Source: Schistosoma haematobium
Lineage: Eukaryota > Platyhelminthes > Trematoda > Strigeidida > Schistosomatidae
DNA length: 64,000 bases
NCBI RefSeq assembly: GCF_000699445.3
Contig: NC_067196.1
Span: forward strand, 43,119,806-43,183,805
Direction of reading: 5' to 3'
In this document: in pieces, positions 12,792 to 24,554 of the stretch
Numbering within the stretch: position 1 is the first letter of the stretch
Layout of the letters: each line of letters starts with the position of its first letter
The notes under the pieces: model-generated
Database searches by the model: none
Told to the model about the DNA's origin: nothing
What the model saw: the letters and a program-made list of their open reading frames with translations, nothing else
Program-made: the position numbers and the translations under genes

Positions 12792-13245
12792 GACACTAGT
12801 TAACATTTTGTTTCATCTCGATTTTCCATGGCATTATACATAATATAAAAAATCTTTAATATGCTTACATTTATTATTTGGCTACTATGTATATTAAAAA
12901 ATGTTTTGAAGAAACATTTTGTAGAATTCGCTTTCACGTTATTTACACTTTTTCGCCCATTTTGTGTCTTAAAGCGCGTACGGGTTTATTTTGACATGCA
13001 CTTACATATTCTTTTTTTATTTTCCAGGACGGCTGGAAAAGACGATAAAAAGAGCGATGAGGTTTACGAGGAACCAAAATTTTCTTACCATATTGTATTT
13101 CATGGTCCCTTAGAGTAAGAGAGACGACCAGACGCTGCTTAACTTAGCAAGCTAACAGAGGAGTGTTTACCAACGACAAAACTCGTTGGGTTTAAACTTC
13201 TGGCTGGCCACGTCTTAGGGTCATCACTACCCCACTAGGGGGGAG
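12792..13245 (+). other. Region between gypsy integrase and possible 3' LTR
   Basis: AT-rich stretch followed by CTAGGGGGGAG at 13235-13245, which resembles the polypurine tract that primes plus-strand synthesis just before a 3' LTR. A short frame at 12861-13118 is not recognisable as any protein. Confidence 0.4.
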
Positions 13246-13550
13246 TGATCTGTAGCGGTAAATAAATCCCCAAAATAAATAGCTCTGTAATTTTTCGACA
13301 TTGGATGCTGACCAGATTAGTTTTAATGGACTCACCTAGCTGAAGGCGCTCGGTCATGCATCCGCACCAGATCACGAGTGGGAACGCCGTGCTCAACGTC
13401 TACTTCAATCGCTAGCCAGATTAGATCAGACGATTCTCGATAGATTGATAGTCATCAAATATATCTTCCAATCTCCTCGATTTTGTCTTTCGATTTCTTT
13501 TAGTGGGTACGCTTCATATTAGGTGTTACTGGTAAAAGCGTTGTCAAACA
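13246..13550 (+). repeat. Possible 3' LTR of the gypsy fragment (right edge uncertain)
   Basis: Begins with TG directly after the purine tract and contains AATAAAT-type signals near 13260-13280. There is no partner LTR in the window to fix the right boundary, so the end given is only an estimate from a CA-like end near 13550. Confidence 0.35.
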
Positions 13551-15585
13551 CTGAATACTTGTGGCATCTTCACTCTAATCCATATGAGAAATGAATAGTA
13601 ACGAGGACTTAACCGAATAAACGTCAAACGGAAGCAACTGCACAGGCATATCCATTTTAGAGGGGAACTTTCGTAATTAAAACAATGACCTAAAGAGTTC
13701 GAAATTGCTGATTCTTGAATCATTCTACATGAAGTTAGGCAACAATGGTTATAAGAACTTTATTTCACCGAGTGAAAAATTTATTCAACGTCGCAAAAAC
13801 GCACAATGCTAAAGCAGTAGGTACCAATAGCTTAATATCTTTTCTACTATAATAATAATCACCAAGTCACCTAGCGCAGTAGTAAATCGTCCGAGTTCAG
13901 AGGCCGAAAGTAAAAACCGTGACGTGCCATACCAAGCTTCAAACTAGAAAATCCAAAACCATTTTACCAGCCAGATGGGATAGCAATAAACCGCCAAATT
14001 CAACACATAACAAAACAGCGAGACAAGGAGAGACCATATTCACGAGGGATCCCAGCAAAATGAAGTATTCCGGACCGTCCCGATAATACTACATAACTGT
14101 ACAAGATTACTTTCTTACGTTATGAATGGCTAAGTTCCCTATTGTAGATTCTGGCTTTCGCAGGCCATGAAATGATGCTTTGTTCGAAAATTATGTACTT
14201 TTTTTTACTAGCTTCCAGATAACGGTTGAGTCGGGAACTGCAAACGGCATTTGGTGGAAGCACTCAACATGTCAATTATCGTCGTGACTGTAAGACTAGT
14301 TTGCCTGACGAGTGAGTTATTTTAGATGAATAGGGACACTAAAAGTAGATTCATAGTCCCCAACAATGAGTCAAAAGCCAAGTACGCATGCCCCGATTAG
14401 CTTGCAAGTGCACTAACTGGGGCAAATAATACGAGACCTATCAAAAAGACAGTTCATACATGGAAGATGCTGACAACTAATCGCAAGGTCTAAACTCGAC
14501 GGGGAGGTTTCGAAACGCCAAAATTTCACAAAGCGTCCTGCTACCTCCAACTGATTTCGTGTAAGAAAATTACTTGACTTAAAGTAAGGTCCAACTTAAT
14601 TTATTAGACTTTTTGTATAGTTTAAATATGGAAAAGGACGTAAAACTGAGTGGTGAATAATTAGTTAGAAGCGTATATTTTTACGGTTTTATGGCTGGCG
14701 TTTCAGCTAGACTATATAAAATAAGTTATTTAACATTATCAGCAACTTTTCTTCCTCTTTTATAATTACTTTTTACAGTTAATTTTCCGTTTGGCGGCCA
14801 AAAAGTTACAAATAGTTTGTGGTAAATTATGTAACATTGCTAACAAGCTTATTCAACTACATAAAGCAAACGTACAGTATTAATACAAATTCTTTAGCAG
14901 CATACAGATTTCGACAAAATCCAGATTAAACAAAGGAATAACAGGTATACCTTATCAAGTTGAGCGATTATTGGATCTGTTTGAAAGACAAATGTTAATC
15001 AACTCATTTTTAGTGGGCAACAATCCTCAGAGTAGATATGGTTCTTACCGTTATCATTTGCTATAAACTTGACGATTTACAATAGTAGTGCTAGTGAATG
15101 GTGCCAAACAAGTGAGTAGGGTTTGAAAATGACCCTGATGTTATATAACCAGAATATAGGAAGTCAAGATCTTGAAGACAAAGACTAAAAGCATGTGAGC
15201 TACGGTGACTAGCACTGAGTCACTTTGTTTGCACCAGTGTCGTTTATATTTATTGCAGCAATGTCCTAAATTATCAATGACGAGATTTTACACCCAGTGT
15301 ATTCACAAATGGAGAACTCGGAGTAGTTAATGAAAAATAATTATGAGGAAAAAAATTGTGCAACATATCGCGATGACGTTTTAACAAGAGCAATATACAA
15401 ACGAGTAACAAAAGATTTCTAACTAAACAACTCGGAATATCAAGCCTTAATCGGTCAACTCTAATGACCAAAAGATCACCTCTAGGTGGCCACGAGAAAA
15501 TAACCTAGATGGAATATAAGGTAAACCTGACAAAGACTAGACTAAATAGCTGAATTGACTAAACTACAAAATACTGGACCAACAT
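13551..15585. other. Gene-free region upstream of the RPL5 3' end
   Basis: About 2 kb of AT-rich sequence. No coding exon, RNA gene or recognised transposon was found. Confidence 0.4.
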
Positions 15586-15591
15586 TTTATT
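15586..15591 (-). promoter_or_regulatory. Poly(A) signal of RPL5
   Basis: AATAAA on the minus strand, 11 bp past the stop codon of RPL5. Such a very short 3' UTR is plausible for a ribosomal protein transcript. Confidence 0.6.
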
Positions 15592-15602
15592 ATAACAGAC
15601 AA

Positions 15603-16606
15603 CTATTCAGCAGCGGCTATTTCTTTTTTGAGTTGAGAGAGATAGTGTGTCTTCTTTTGTTGGACACGTTCCTTTCTTTGTTTGGAAGACAACTTTCTGC
15701 GATTGAATCTCTTCGGTTGAACCTCCTTCTGCTCCTTAGTAATATGTGAGGGGTCTGCTCGAATTGCTGCATGAGCTGAAAGGTACATTGCCTCAATTTT
15801 ATCAGCTGTGATCCCATGTCTTATATATCCACTGAACTGACGCTGATAATCAGTTTCGCTTTCCTCTTGAAGTAGTTTCATATATTCAGCTACATGATGA
15901 CCTAGTATACGGGCTCGGTGAACCTCGGCATTGTACTCTTTAGACGCCTGGTTGTAACCCGGGAATCTACTGGGTGAGTAAGGTATGTCTAGACCACCAT
16001 CAACGGCACCTTTAAGAGCCCCGAAGATATTGGCACCGGATGTAGTCCTTGCAAGACCAATGTCAAGATGACACCTGAAAGCAGACTTTTCCCCGTCAAC
16101 AGATTCCACATGATATTCTTGCCCATCAACTTTCTCAGCTCCAGCATAAAGACCATCCAGGCCTAGTTGCTTCAATACGCGCCTGGCACAAAGAAGACCT
16201 GTACAGTAGGCGGCGGAATAATTAGTCAGTCCCACCTTAACGCCATATCGAGGTAATTCGTGAGAATAGGCGGAGCACAATATTCGGTCTCCATCAATGC
16301 GTGCATAAATAATCTAGTTGATGTCAGTAGATAAAGTTAGACACTAACCTGACAGATTATGTCCTTATTAGTAAAACGGACCACCAGACGGTATTTAGGT
16401 GTATTGTATTTGTTTTTATCCTGCCAAATTAGCCGTTTGCGAGCATAGTAGTCAGTTTTTCCCTCTACATATTGTGTATGCTATGCCTAACGCATTTCTT
16501 ACCTCTTCGCCTTTTGAATTTGACTTGGAAGCGTTTAAAATAAGCCTTATTCTTAACCAGTTTCACTATGGCCTGAAGAATAATGCAGATAAGCAAATCT
16601 TACCAT
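15603..16606 (-). CDS. RPL5: 60S ribosomal protein L5 (uL18)
   Basis: Binds 5S rRNA and is part of the large-subunit 5S RNP. Four minus-strand exons: 16606-16604 (ATG only), 16572-16503, 16464-16349 and 16313-15603. Every intron has GT/AG ends (31, 38 and 35 bp). The joined frame is 900 nt, 299 residues, against 297 in human. Recognisable family blocks in order: [11 protein letters not shown] at the N terminus, [97 protein letters not shown], and a lysine-rich tail. A first coding exon consisting of just the initiator ATG also occurs in other animal RPL5 genes. No stops or frameshifts, so this is a functional gene and not a processed copy. Confidence 0.97.
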
Positions 16607-17690
16607 GCCTTCACCTTTACGCGCTCAACTGTTTGCGATATCTACTTGATGCACTCCAACAACATTCAATGTCAATAAACAACTTTGAAAAGTGCTGTAG
16701 TTATTATGATAGAGAAATTGTATGTCAACTCGTTTGTCAATGAAAAATTGTCATCTATGGATATCGAACTTTGGTAGTTCAAACTATCAGACCAATTGTC
16801 CTAGACCGTCCGCGTCTGAAATGTGTATAATGGTTCCTAAATATGTGCTTTGGGAACCTGCTTATTTTGCTAATTGCATTCACAAATAAACCTCATAGAT
16901 TTCGTCCCCACTGAATCCTCCTTTTATGTCAACTCTCGTCAGCTCACAACAAGTCACATACATTCCATCTGAGTTTCAACCCACGGAAAAGTAAGCACTG
17001 CAATTTAGTTGGAGTGACTCAGGGAAAGCCTCCAACTAACTTCTCTGATTACTGTTGGAGTTTAAGATTCTGTCGAGAATTGTTTTGAGAGGATCAGTAG
17101 GTGGCAACGCATTCCTTTCTGAAAGTGAGTTTAACACCCTATAGAGTTCTTGTCCAACCTTTTCATCCCCTACTCGTCAGAGCCACTTTCATGTGCGCTG
17201 TTTATTGGCAAAGTATTAAAGTGATCCAATAATATTAAGGAATTTAAAATTAAATGTAACGTGGTACTATACGATGGTGAAGTGTCCACCCTAGGCTCAT
17301 CCCACTATATGTTTATCCCTCTGCAGATAAAGAAACATAAAACAATACATTTTTGGCAGTTGGGCATTTATTGAAGACAGTTCTCGGCATCTTAAGGGTC
17401 GGGATACTCAAGGGTTTGGAGTGACATTGAATTGTAGCGTATGTTCTGTTTCCGAGCATTTTCAATGATGATATGCACACAAAGTATCAGATAGGGTGAA
17501 ATATACTTTCATTCCAATATTAAGTGTGATCCAGAATTCTACTAGTGTGTCAAAGGTTAGAGTTCTATTAATATCTCCTACTAACAATTGTAGACTACAC
17601 TGTATAGTCTCACATGGAAGACAGTTGACAAATGCATTCTAAATGAGAATCGGAGTCAAACATTGATGGTTACTCTCTCGCTTTCTCTTC
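16607..17690. other. RPL5 upstream flank
   Basis: Holds the RPL5 5' UTR and presumably its promoter, but no core promoter element could be named. No other gene or repeat was recognised before the LINE fragment at about 17.69 kb. Confidence 0.4.
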
Positions 17691-18497
17691 TTTCTGGTGG
17701 TCAAAAGGGTTATGATGACCTCCACATGTGAGGGAAAACACGGAATACAATGGACGGGTTGTATACAACCAGACGATTTGGACTTCGCTGACGACTCGGC
17801 TCTCCTATCCCATACGCACGAGCAAATGCAGGTCAATACAACCAGAGTAGTGTGAACACACCCAATCATATTTGATGGAGAAACTCTGAAAGAGGTGGAA
17901 ACGTTGACTTACTTGATCAGCAAGGAGAACCGGATGCAGTCGTAAAGGCAAGAGTTGGTAAAGTAAGGGCAGCATTCTCACAGTTGAAGGACATTTGGAA
18001 CTCAAAACAACTGTCAACCAATATCAAAGTGAGAATCTTTAATACAAACACCAAGACAGTATCGCCGTATGAAGCTGAAACTTCAAAAACTACTACAACC
18101 GTCGTCGAAAGAGTACATCTATTTATAAACATTCTTCTATGCAAGATACTCAATTTCCGTTGACCGGAAACCATCAACAACAGCCTACTGTTTGGGAGAA
18201 CAAACCATTTTCTATCTGAAGAAGAAATTGGGGAATGATTTTGGAAGCAGACTGGACATACGTTGAGGAAATCATAAAACTTCATCACGAAACAAGCGCT
18301 AACTTGGAATCCTGAAGGGAAACGGAAAACCAGAAGGTGATAGAACACACCGCACTGAGAGTTTAAAACAGACGTGTAAAGGGTGAAAAGCAACAGAAAA
18401 GAACTGGAAAGAATTGCCAGGACAGAGTTGAATGGAGAATGCTGGTGAGCGGCCTGTGCTCATTCACGAGTGTAACAGGCCAAAGTAAGTAGTGAGT
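17691..18497 (+). mobile_element. RTE-like LINE family C, C-terminal fragment
   Basis: Decayed plus-strand RT C-terminal half. Blocks seen in shifting frames: DDLDFADDSALLSHTHEQMQ near 17775-17830 (FADD catalytic box), a KARVGKVRAAFSQLKDIWNS block near 17940-18005, INRSCLRKIL-like residues near 18120, and the terminal WRMLVSGLCSFTS block near 18435-18475. Matches the same family at 43140-43970. 5' truncated. No intact frame. Confidence 0.85.
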
Positions 18498-18514
18498 TGG
18501 ATCTGCAAGAAGAG

Positions 18515-19386
18515 TATGTGTTTTAAGATCGTTGATTTTATTGGAAAGGAGATAATCGAATGAAAGAATAGTAAACTGAGGGGTATCATCAAGTTGCAGA
18601 TCGTTAGTCGTAGTTTCGCGAATACTCGTAGTATTGGTTAGTGTAAGGACTGTGTCGCGAGGGGAAGCACATTCAATATTTTTTCATCATTTGTATTATG
18701 TTTGCCTGTAGAAAACAGAGAAATAATTCTTCTGATTCTTGGTGACCCTACCATCTTACGAATACATAGTGTACATCTTGGGAGCCGGACCAAGGAGGCT
18801 GTCAGGTCTATGCATGCGACTAAGTAGCCGTCAATAATTTGAATCATTTTTTATATACCGTAAACATGTAACATCTCTTAAGCATTTACTTGAAAGGTTC
18901 GTGATTTGTTTTTGCTTCTTTGTAACTCGTGGAGAACTGAATGTCTATACTCATGCTTTCTTTGGTTGCCAAGGTTAGAAAACATTCATGTCTGACACGT
19001 GGTCGGCTACATCATTTTTGATAATAATTTGCTCGTTGAACGTTACACAGTTACTACAGCTGGGTGTTACGGTGACGAAAACTATAACAGTATTATCTTA
19101 GTCATTATCAGCACAACTGTTTATGGTCAGATTTCAATCAACATTTTCAGAGGACATGGCATCGTTTACACTAAGGTTACGGCCTTCTGGGTTCTGAAAT
19201 TCTAGAGATACAAGAGAGTTTATCAGTCGTAGAATATTTGCAACATCAGAGATTCCCAACGAATTGGGCTTAATTCTATAAGCTTTGGGATTAGAATGCG
19301 TTTGGGACCTTGATGCCAGTGGTCTTTAGCTAGCTTTTCCCGCCCTTTACTGGCATGGAATTCTGTCTGAAAGAGTCCTAATATAA
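18515..19386 (-). mobile_element. CR1-like LINE fragment, left part (split by gypsy insertion)
   Basis: Minus-strand sequence resembling 25740-26620 in the second CR1-like copy. A shared coding block (LVRLPRCTLCIRKM, 18638-18847) parallels LVRLPICTLCLYKM at 25.9-26.0 kb. The segment with GGTCTTTAGC...GCATGGAATTCTGTCTG (19320-19370) parallels 26540-26600. The homology stops at the gypsy LTR at 19387 and resumes beyond 22690. Confidence 0.75.
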
Positions 19387-19545
19387 TGTTCAAGCGTATT
19401 TGAATTATTGTATGAACTAGGAATCACAGAATTAACGCAATTGAATCAAGAATTAAGACACAAGCACAAACGAATGTTATGTATTTGGAATTCGCAATCG
19501 AGCATAAAACAAGTACAAAGAAATCATTAGTTCGTTCAAACACCA
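19387..19545 (-). repeat. 3' LTR of gypsy element
   Basis: 159 bp, the same length as the partner at 22532-22690. In element sense it starts TGGTGTTTG and ends TTGAACA. A purine-rich stretch precedes it in element sense, better preserved in the related fragment at 53355-53366 (GTGGGGGATG). Confidence 0.9.
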
Positions 19546-20171
19546 CATCCGCTACAGCTTAAATTAGAGTCTAGGTGTTTGTAATCAATCGTACTTCTTC
19601 TCAAATTCATTCTGAATCTGTCTGACATTGTATTGGATAAGGATTCTGTATTATCTAGAATGTACTCATTAGCATTTGAATTATCAACTGAAATTGGAAC
19701 TGAATCACCTGGGTCCTGAAATCGTATTTGACCAACATGTCGACTGTGTGCACTTAAGTCATTGATGTCTAGAATTTGCACCATCGATTTTCCGACATTC
19801 TTCAGACCAATACCCGTAGATGGTCGAAGATCATTTCCTCGATAGTATGTAACTTCTGCAGACTCCAAACATTTCATATTTGACCGAAGAATTCTTCCTT
19901 TCAATAGCCTCGCTGGAGTCCCCTTCGTCACCGAATGTTTGGCATTGCTATATTGCAATAGAAAGGTATCTACTCCCCTCTCCAGCTCATTAAATGTTGA
20001 GGCGGCTATAGAATCAATAGCAGTCTTTAATGTCCTGACAAAATTTTCTGCCTGACCATTAGAACACGGATGTCTGGGAGCAGTAAACAGATGTCTGTAC
20101 CCTATACCTTTCAACCAGGTAGTGACTGCATCTGCAGCAAAGTGATAGCCATTATCAGTCACTAACACCAT
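19536..20171 (-). pseudogene. Gypsy integrase core and C-terminal part
   Basis: Contains VTDNGYHF with the second catalytic Asp and HPCSNGQAENFVRTLK with the catalytic Glu, followed by a C-terminal domain (RNDLRPSTG-like, HVGQIRF). The reading frame ends inside the LTR. It is offset by one frame from the upstream integrase part at 20200-20739, so a frameshift lies between them and the integrase is inactive as written. Confidence 0.9.
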
Positions 20172-20199
20172 AGGAACCCCTTCTCGACTAAACTCCTTT

Positions 20200-20739
20200 T
20201 TAATGCTTGGATTGTGAAATCAGAATTTGGTGAAGTTGTGAAAAAACTTCAGGCCACTTCGAAAAAGAATCAATAACTACTAGTGCATAGTATTTACCAA
20301 GAAACGGACCACAATAGTCAGCATGAATTCTTTGCCAGGCCTCAGACGATACTGGCCATGGAGTCCACTTCGAAGGATGATTTTTCAACTGATGACATTT
20401 CCCACAATTGTTCGCAGTACGACATATATCTGCATTTATCTCTGGCCACCAACATGTGAGCCCTGCCAAGGACTTCATTTTCTCAACACCTAAATGACCA
20501 CTATGAAGATCTTCAAGAACAGATTTACTCAACGAAGGAGGAATGACAACACGACCATTTAAACACAGAATACCATCAGGAGTAGTAGATAGCTCATCCC
20601 GCTTTGAAAAATAGACAGAAAATCTACGTTCCAAATTAGCACTCCAGCCCTTCCGTGTAGCACTGAGTATACATCCAAAATATCTGCGAGTTTCTCTAAT
20701 GAGGTGTGAACGTCTCACTGATAAAGGTTGCACTAACAA
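20200..20739 (-). pseudogene. Gypsy integrase zinc-binding region and first catalytic Asp
   Basis: Holds the HHCC zinc-binding arrangement (LHSGHLGVEKM and CGKCHQLKNH) and the start of the DDE core (HADYCGPF, VVIDSFSKWPEV). The frame is continuous with the RNase H part upstream except for one TAG stop at 20824-20826, and it is frameshifted before the VTDNG block. Confidence 0.88.
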
Positions 20740-20823
20740 ACAGTTCGAAGTATTAATAGGTCTATCTTGTAATGACTGTTGAGAAATGTAGTCAACATGT
20801 TGAATTTGTTTGGCACTTCTGGG

Positions 20824-21321
20824 CTAAACCGTATAGTCATATGCACTCAAAGCAATACTCCATCGTTGAACCATAGCAGCTGAGGAACGTGCTAAGGGTT
20901 TTTCAGGATGATAAATAAACTTTAAAGCTTCATGATCCGTAACAATAGTAAATTTCTTTCTGAATAAATATTTATGAAGTCTTTTAACAGCCCAAAACAC
21001 AGCTAATGCTTCTCGCGGAGTCTGTGAATAACCTTGTTCTGTAACAGTAAGTTTGCGTGAAACACAGATAACTGGCCTACCTTCCTGTTCTAAAACTGCA
21101 CCGATTCCCACAGGTGATGCATCAGTAAAATACACGGAATGCACATAAGGGGAGTACGTTCGAAGAACAGCATCACTTTGAAGAAACTTTAGTAGACTCC
21201 GTAAGCATGACTCTAGTTCCTTACCCCATTTGAATGAATTGGATTTCAAAATATAAAATAAACAATTTGCGCGACAATAAATATTAGGAATAAAACGGGA
21301 GTAGTATTGAAGAGCACCCAC
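20824..21321 (-). pseudogene. Gypsy RNase H and RT connection
   Basis: Starts with the ALQYYSRFIPN motif of the RT thumb/connection and contains the RNase H blocks FTDASPVGIGAVL, PREALAVFWAVKR and IVTDHEALKFI. It is in frame with the RT part upstream, separated by TAA and TGA stops between 21321 and 21336. Confidence 0.9.
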
Positions 21322-21333
21322 TAGTCAACGTAG

Positions 21334-22572
21334 TTATGTAAGATTTTTCGGAGACGGTGCATTAGTCAGTGGAGCTAGTCGTTTTATATCTGGTCTAAAA
21401 CCATTACCATCAACTAGGTATCCAAGGCATTTAAAACTAGATACACAAAATGGACACTTATTTGGATTCACTGTTATATTCTTCTCAATTAAACGACGCA
21501 ATAAAGCAATAAGTCTCTGGTCATGAACTACCTTATTAGAGCCATGAACAATGAGCTCATCTTGATAAACTTCAACACCTTCAAGATCACTAACTACTTT
21601 ATTCATAACTTCCTGAAATATGGCTGGAGAACAACTTAGACCAAATGGAAGGAAATTGTATTTGAACAGACCTAAAGGAGTGTTAGTTGTCGTCAAAATA
21701 GATGAAGATTCATCTAAAGGAATTTGAAGATAAGCATCTTTTAGGTCAACTTTCGAGAACACTTTAGAAACATGAAGTCGGTTTAGAATATCTTCAGCTT
21801 CTACCGTCGTGCACGTTTGCTTCAACAAACGGGAATTCTGAGTTAATCTATAGTCACCACAAATCCTAAGGGTCTTTCCTTCCGACTTCAGTGGTGTAGC
21901 GATAGGAGTACCCCATGCTGAAGACTGAATCGGTTCAACTATGCCTTGGGATTGTAGTTCATTATGACGACTAAGCAAAGTATTAGAAATCCTCATCGAC
22001 TGGATATCAAGTTCATTCACTGCTCCGTAGTTAATACATGCAGTTCTAGCATCTTGAAAGGAACAGTTTGGCATTCTTAACAGCTCTCTTTCCAAACTCG
22101 GTATGTTAATTCCTGCAATTAATCGATCTCTCAGTTGCACATAAAGTTGACCACCGAAATTACACTTGGCAGCTTGTTTCTGTAATTCAAGGATGAATTC
22201 CCGACCCTTTTGGTCATTTTGACGAACCATCTTATGAAACTTCGCCCTTTCACGGCATTCAAAACTGGTGCATTTTACATGACTTAATAATAGCTCTTTA
22301 AGAGTTGCATAAGGGAGTGAGATAGGTTTTTCTGGATATACCAAAGTTTTCAATAAGCTGTACGCTTCTCTCCCAATGAATGTCAGGAAATGTGCCACAA
22401 TCTTATCACCTTTAACACCCTTCTTAGTCATGCTCCAGATTTCAAACCTTTCCAAATAATCCTCAAAAGCTTCCGAAGTTGAATGAATATCTAACTTTTC
22501 CATCGCAGGATCTATCGCGACGCCAGTATAATGTTCAAGCGTATTTGAATTATCGTATGAACTAGGAATCAC
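21334..22572 (-). pseudogene. Gypsy gag fused to reverse transcriptase
   Basis: 412 codons. The first about 200 residues are gag-like (FEDYLERFEIW, FLTFIGREAYSLL, LRDRLIAGI). RT follows directly: SRHNELQSQGIVEPIQSSAW, FSKVDLKDAYLQIPLD, FLPFGLSCSPAIFQ and the active-site box YQDELIVHG at residues 336-344. The normal gypsy box is YxDD, so the second catalytic Asp is replaced by Glu. The zinc knuckle and protease expected between gag and RT are absent, implying an in-frame deletion. The ATG lies inside the 5' LTR, so either translation starts there or the true start is further in. Confidence 0.88.
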
Positions 22573-22690
22573 AGAATTAACGCAATTGAATCAAGAATTA
22601 AGACGTAAGCACGAACGAATGTATTGTATTTAGAATTCGTAATCGAGCATTCAACAAGTACAAAGGTATCACTAGTTCGTTCAGACACCA
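22532..22690 (-). repeat. 5' LTR of gypsy element
   Basis: 159 bp. Pairs with 19387-19545 with scattered substitutions and no length difference. Related solo or partial LTRs occur at 30157-30308 and 53367-53520. Confidence 0.9.
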
Positions 22691-22930
22691 AACCTAACAT
22701 ACCTGGGAATCTAGTTTCGAGATAATCAAAGAATCCCTCGAGTCTACAGATGTGTGTACTCCGAACAGTACCGGTGATTGCATATCAGGGTGACTTCTTT
22801 TTATTCTGGTGCATAGACATCGAACATTCGTCATGTCGCTGGCTTTAGACAACTTAGACTTGATGTTTTCCAGAACACGTATATCCGGCATATTTGTAGA
22901 ATTGTGGTCTAGTTTGTTATTAGTACTGCT
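22691..22930 (-). mobile_element. CR1-like LINE fragment, right part
   Basis: Minus-strand continuation of the CR1-like LINE beyond the gypsy insertion. It resembles 26690-26800 (shared CAGGGTGACTTCTTTT block and a SK..IKR..RCLC coding block). Homology fades near 22930. Confidence 0.65.
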
Positions 22931-24554
22931 ATAATACCAAATCTAATCCTAAAATTGTATATTTGTCATGATGTGACTACGTAATCTGTGAGATCTTATG
23001 TGGTAATCACATCACTGTATACCCTGACTCGTCGTGTCTTAACAATCAGTAATATAATATTCGGCATTTCTGATGAACACGTTTGAGCTGAAGATAATAT
23101 ATATAATGTGAATAAAGATAAGTTATACAGAATGACCACGTCTGCTAGGCTGAGCCATGCCGCGAATTGAATGAATTCAATGTTTCCGCGTTGATCACTG
23201 TTGGCCTCACATTCGTGTTAATTATTGAATATAAATCTATTCGGTGGTAATCGGACTAAAAAGGTTAAAAATACAATACAAGCACTAGTCTCAAAATCCA
23301 CAAGAAAGAAGGTATTACAAGACAGACTTAAGCAAATTTTCAAACCTTGACCGAAGTACTTCAAGTTAAAGTAGACCATATAAGCTTTTTGATGCAAAAA
23401 GTATACAAAAGTAAAGCTAATAACAACAAGTACTAAATCACTGCTCTATGTCAAAAAGGGGTATTATTATTATTCACAAACATCTTACGGGTACGTAAGT
23501 GTTGTGGAGAAAGCATTCCAGGTTTCTTCAAAAATGCAATAATACACAAGTTTCAATGTTAGCATTATATTCGCTATATTCGAAAATGAGAAAAAAGATA
23601 ATAATGATAATAGAATAATAATAAATCAGGTTTTTTGTAATTGAGAAGAATATTGAGTAGACTTTAAAGAAGGGAAGCGAGAAAATAAGGGAATAGAAAT
23701 AAAGGAGACGTGAAATGCGCAAACAGTTTGATAAACTTGTTTATGAACACAGAACAAGAATAAACCACTATGTATGCATCGTCAAATTAGTAAAAAGAAA
23801 TAAAATGGAAAATAATTGAGAAAAGACAACTTGTTGTTGCAGTAAGACATGACGCTAGAATAAGTGTTTGTGCAGTCATAGTTTCGAGTGATACTATGAA
23901 AGTCTCAATTAAGTGAAAAGGATAATCAAATATCAATATGTATGAGTCATATATGCGTAGTGAAGACAAAGCTAGTCTGAGAAGTTGATTTGTGTGTAAC
24001 ACAAGTTATTGTCTTAATTGCAAGCTTTGGAATCTTAAGAATAATATTTATTTAGAATAGAAATAGAGAGAAAAGAAGTGAAAATATAGTGAACGGGTTC
24101 AACCATGGTAATAACAATTGTGCAATGGATATCGACCTCTGAAGTAAATCAACAATTTGTAAAAATATTTTTAATGAACTCGGATAAATGCATGTAGACT
24201 CATGTAATAGTATATAGTGTAAAATTTGATATTAGTATAAACTTTTGTGCAATAATAACTTAAAATGGTGCTGTGAAAGTCGCAATTAATTGCAAAAGAT
24301 AATCAAATATAAGTTTCTATGTGATATATATTTTTGGTGAAGATAAAATAAATCAGAGTAGTTAATTTGTTTAAGTGTAACATAGGATAATTTGTTTTGT
24401 TTTTTGTCTTTAGTTATAGAATTTGGATGTTTAGGAATAAAATAGGTTTAGAAGGACAAAAAGAAATGAAAAGAATATCTTATGTGTCGAGGGACGAATA
24501 ATGCTATTGATAATAGTAATGCTCATAGATACGAACGTAAGCAGACTTTATATA
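22931..24554. other. AT-rich gene-free region
   Basis: Very AT-rich. No gene, RNA or known repeat was recognised. Confidence 0.4.

Larger units (their letters stand above)
19387..22690 (-). mobile_element. Ty3/gypsy LTR retrotransposon with both LTRs
   Basis: A 3.3-kb minus-strand element with 159-bp LTRs at both ends (19387-19545 and 22532-22690). Between them lie gag-like sequence, RT, RNase H, the integrase zinc region and the integrase core, in gypsy order. The element is short for a gypsy retrotransposon because gag runs directly into RT without an apparent protease or zinc knuckle. Pol is broken by three in-frame stops and one frameshift. It lies inside a CR1-like LINE, whose two parts flank it. 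CCTAATAT before and CCTAACAT after the element may be a decayed target duplication, but they do not abut both LTR ends cleanly. Confidence 0.9.

Noticed and set aside
14305..14345. CTGACGAGTGAG motif resembling the hammerhead core
   Set aside because: No GAAA box at the right distance, no pairing stem II and no cleavage triplet with a stem I partner.
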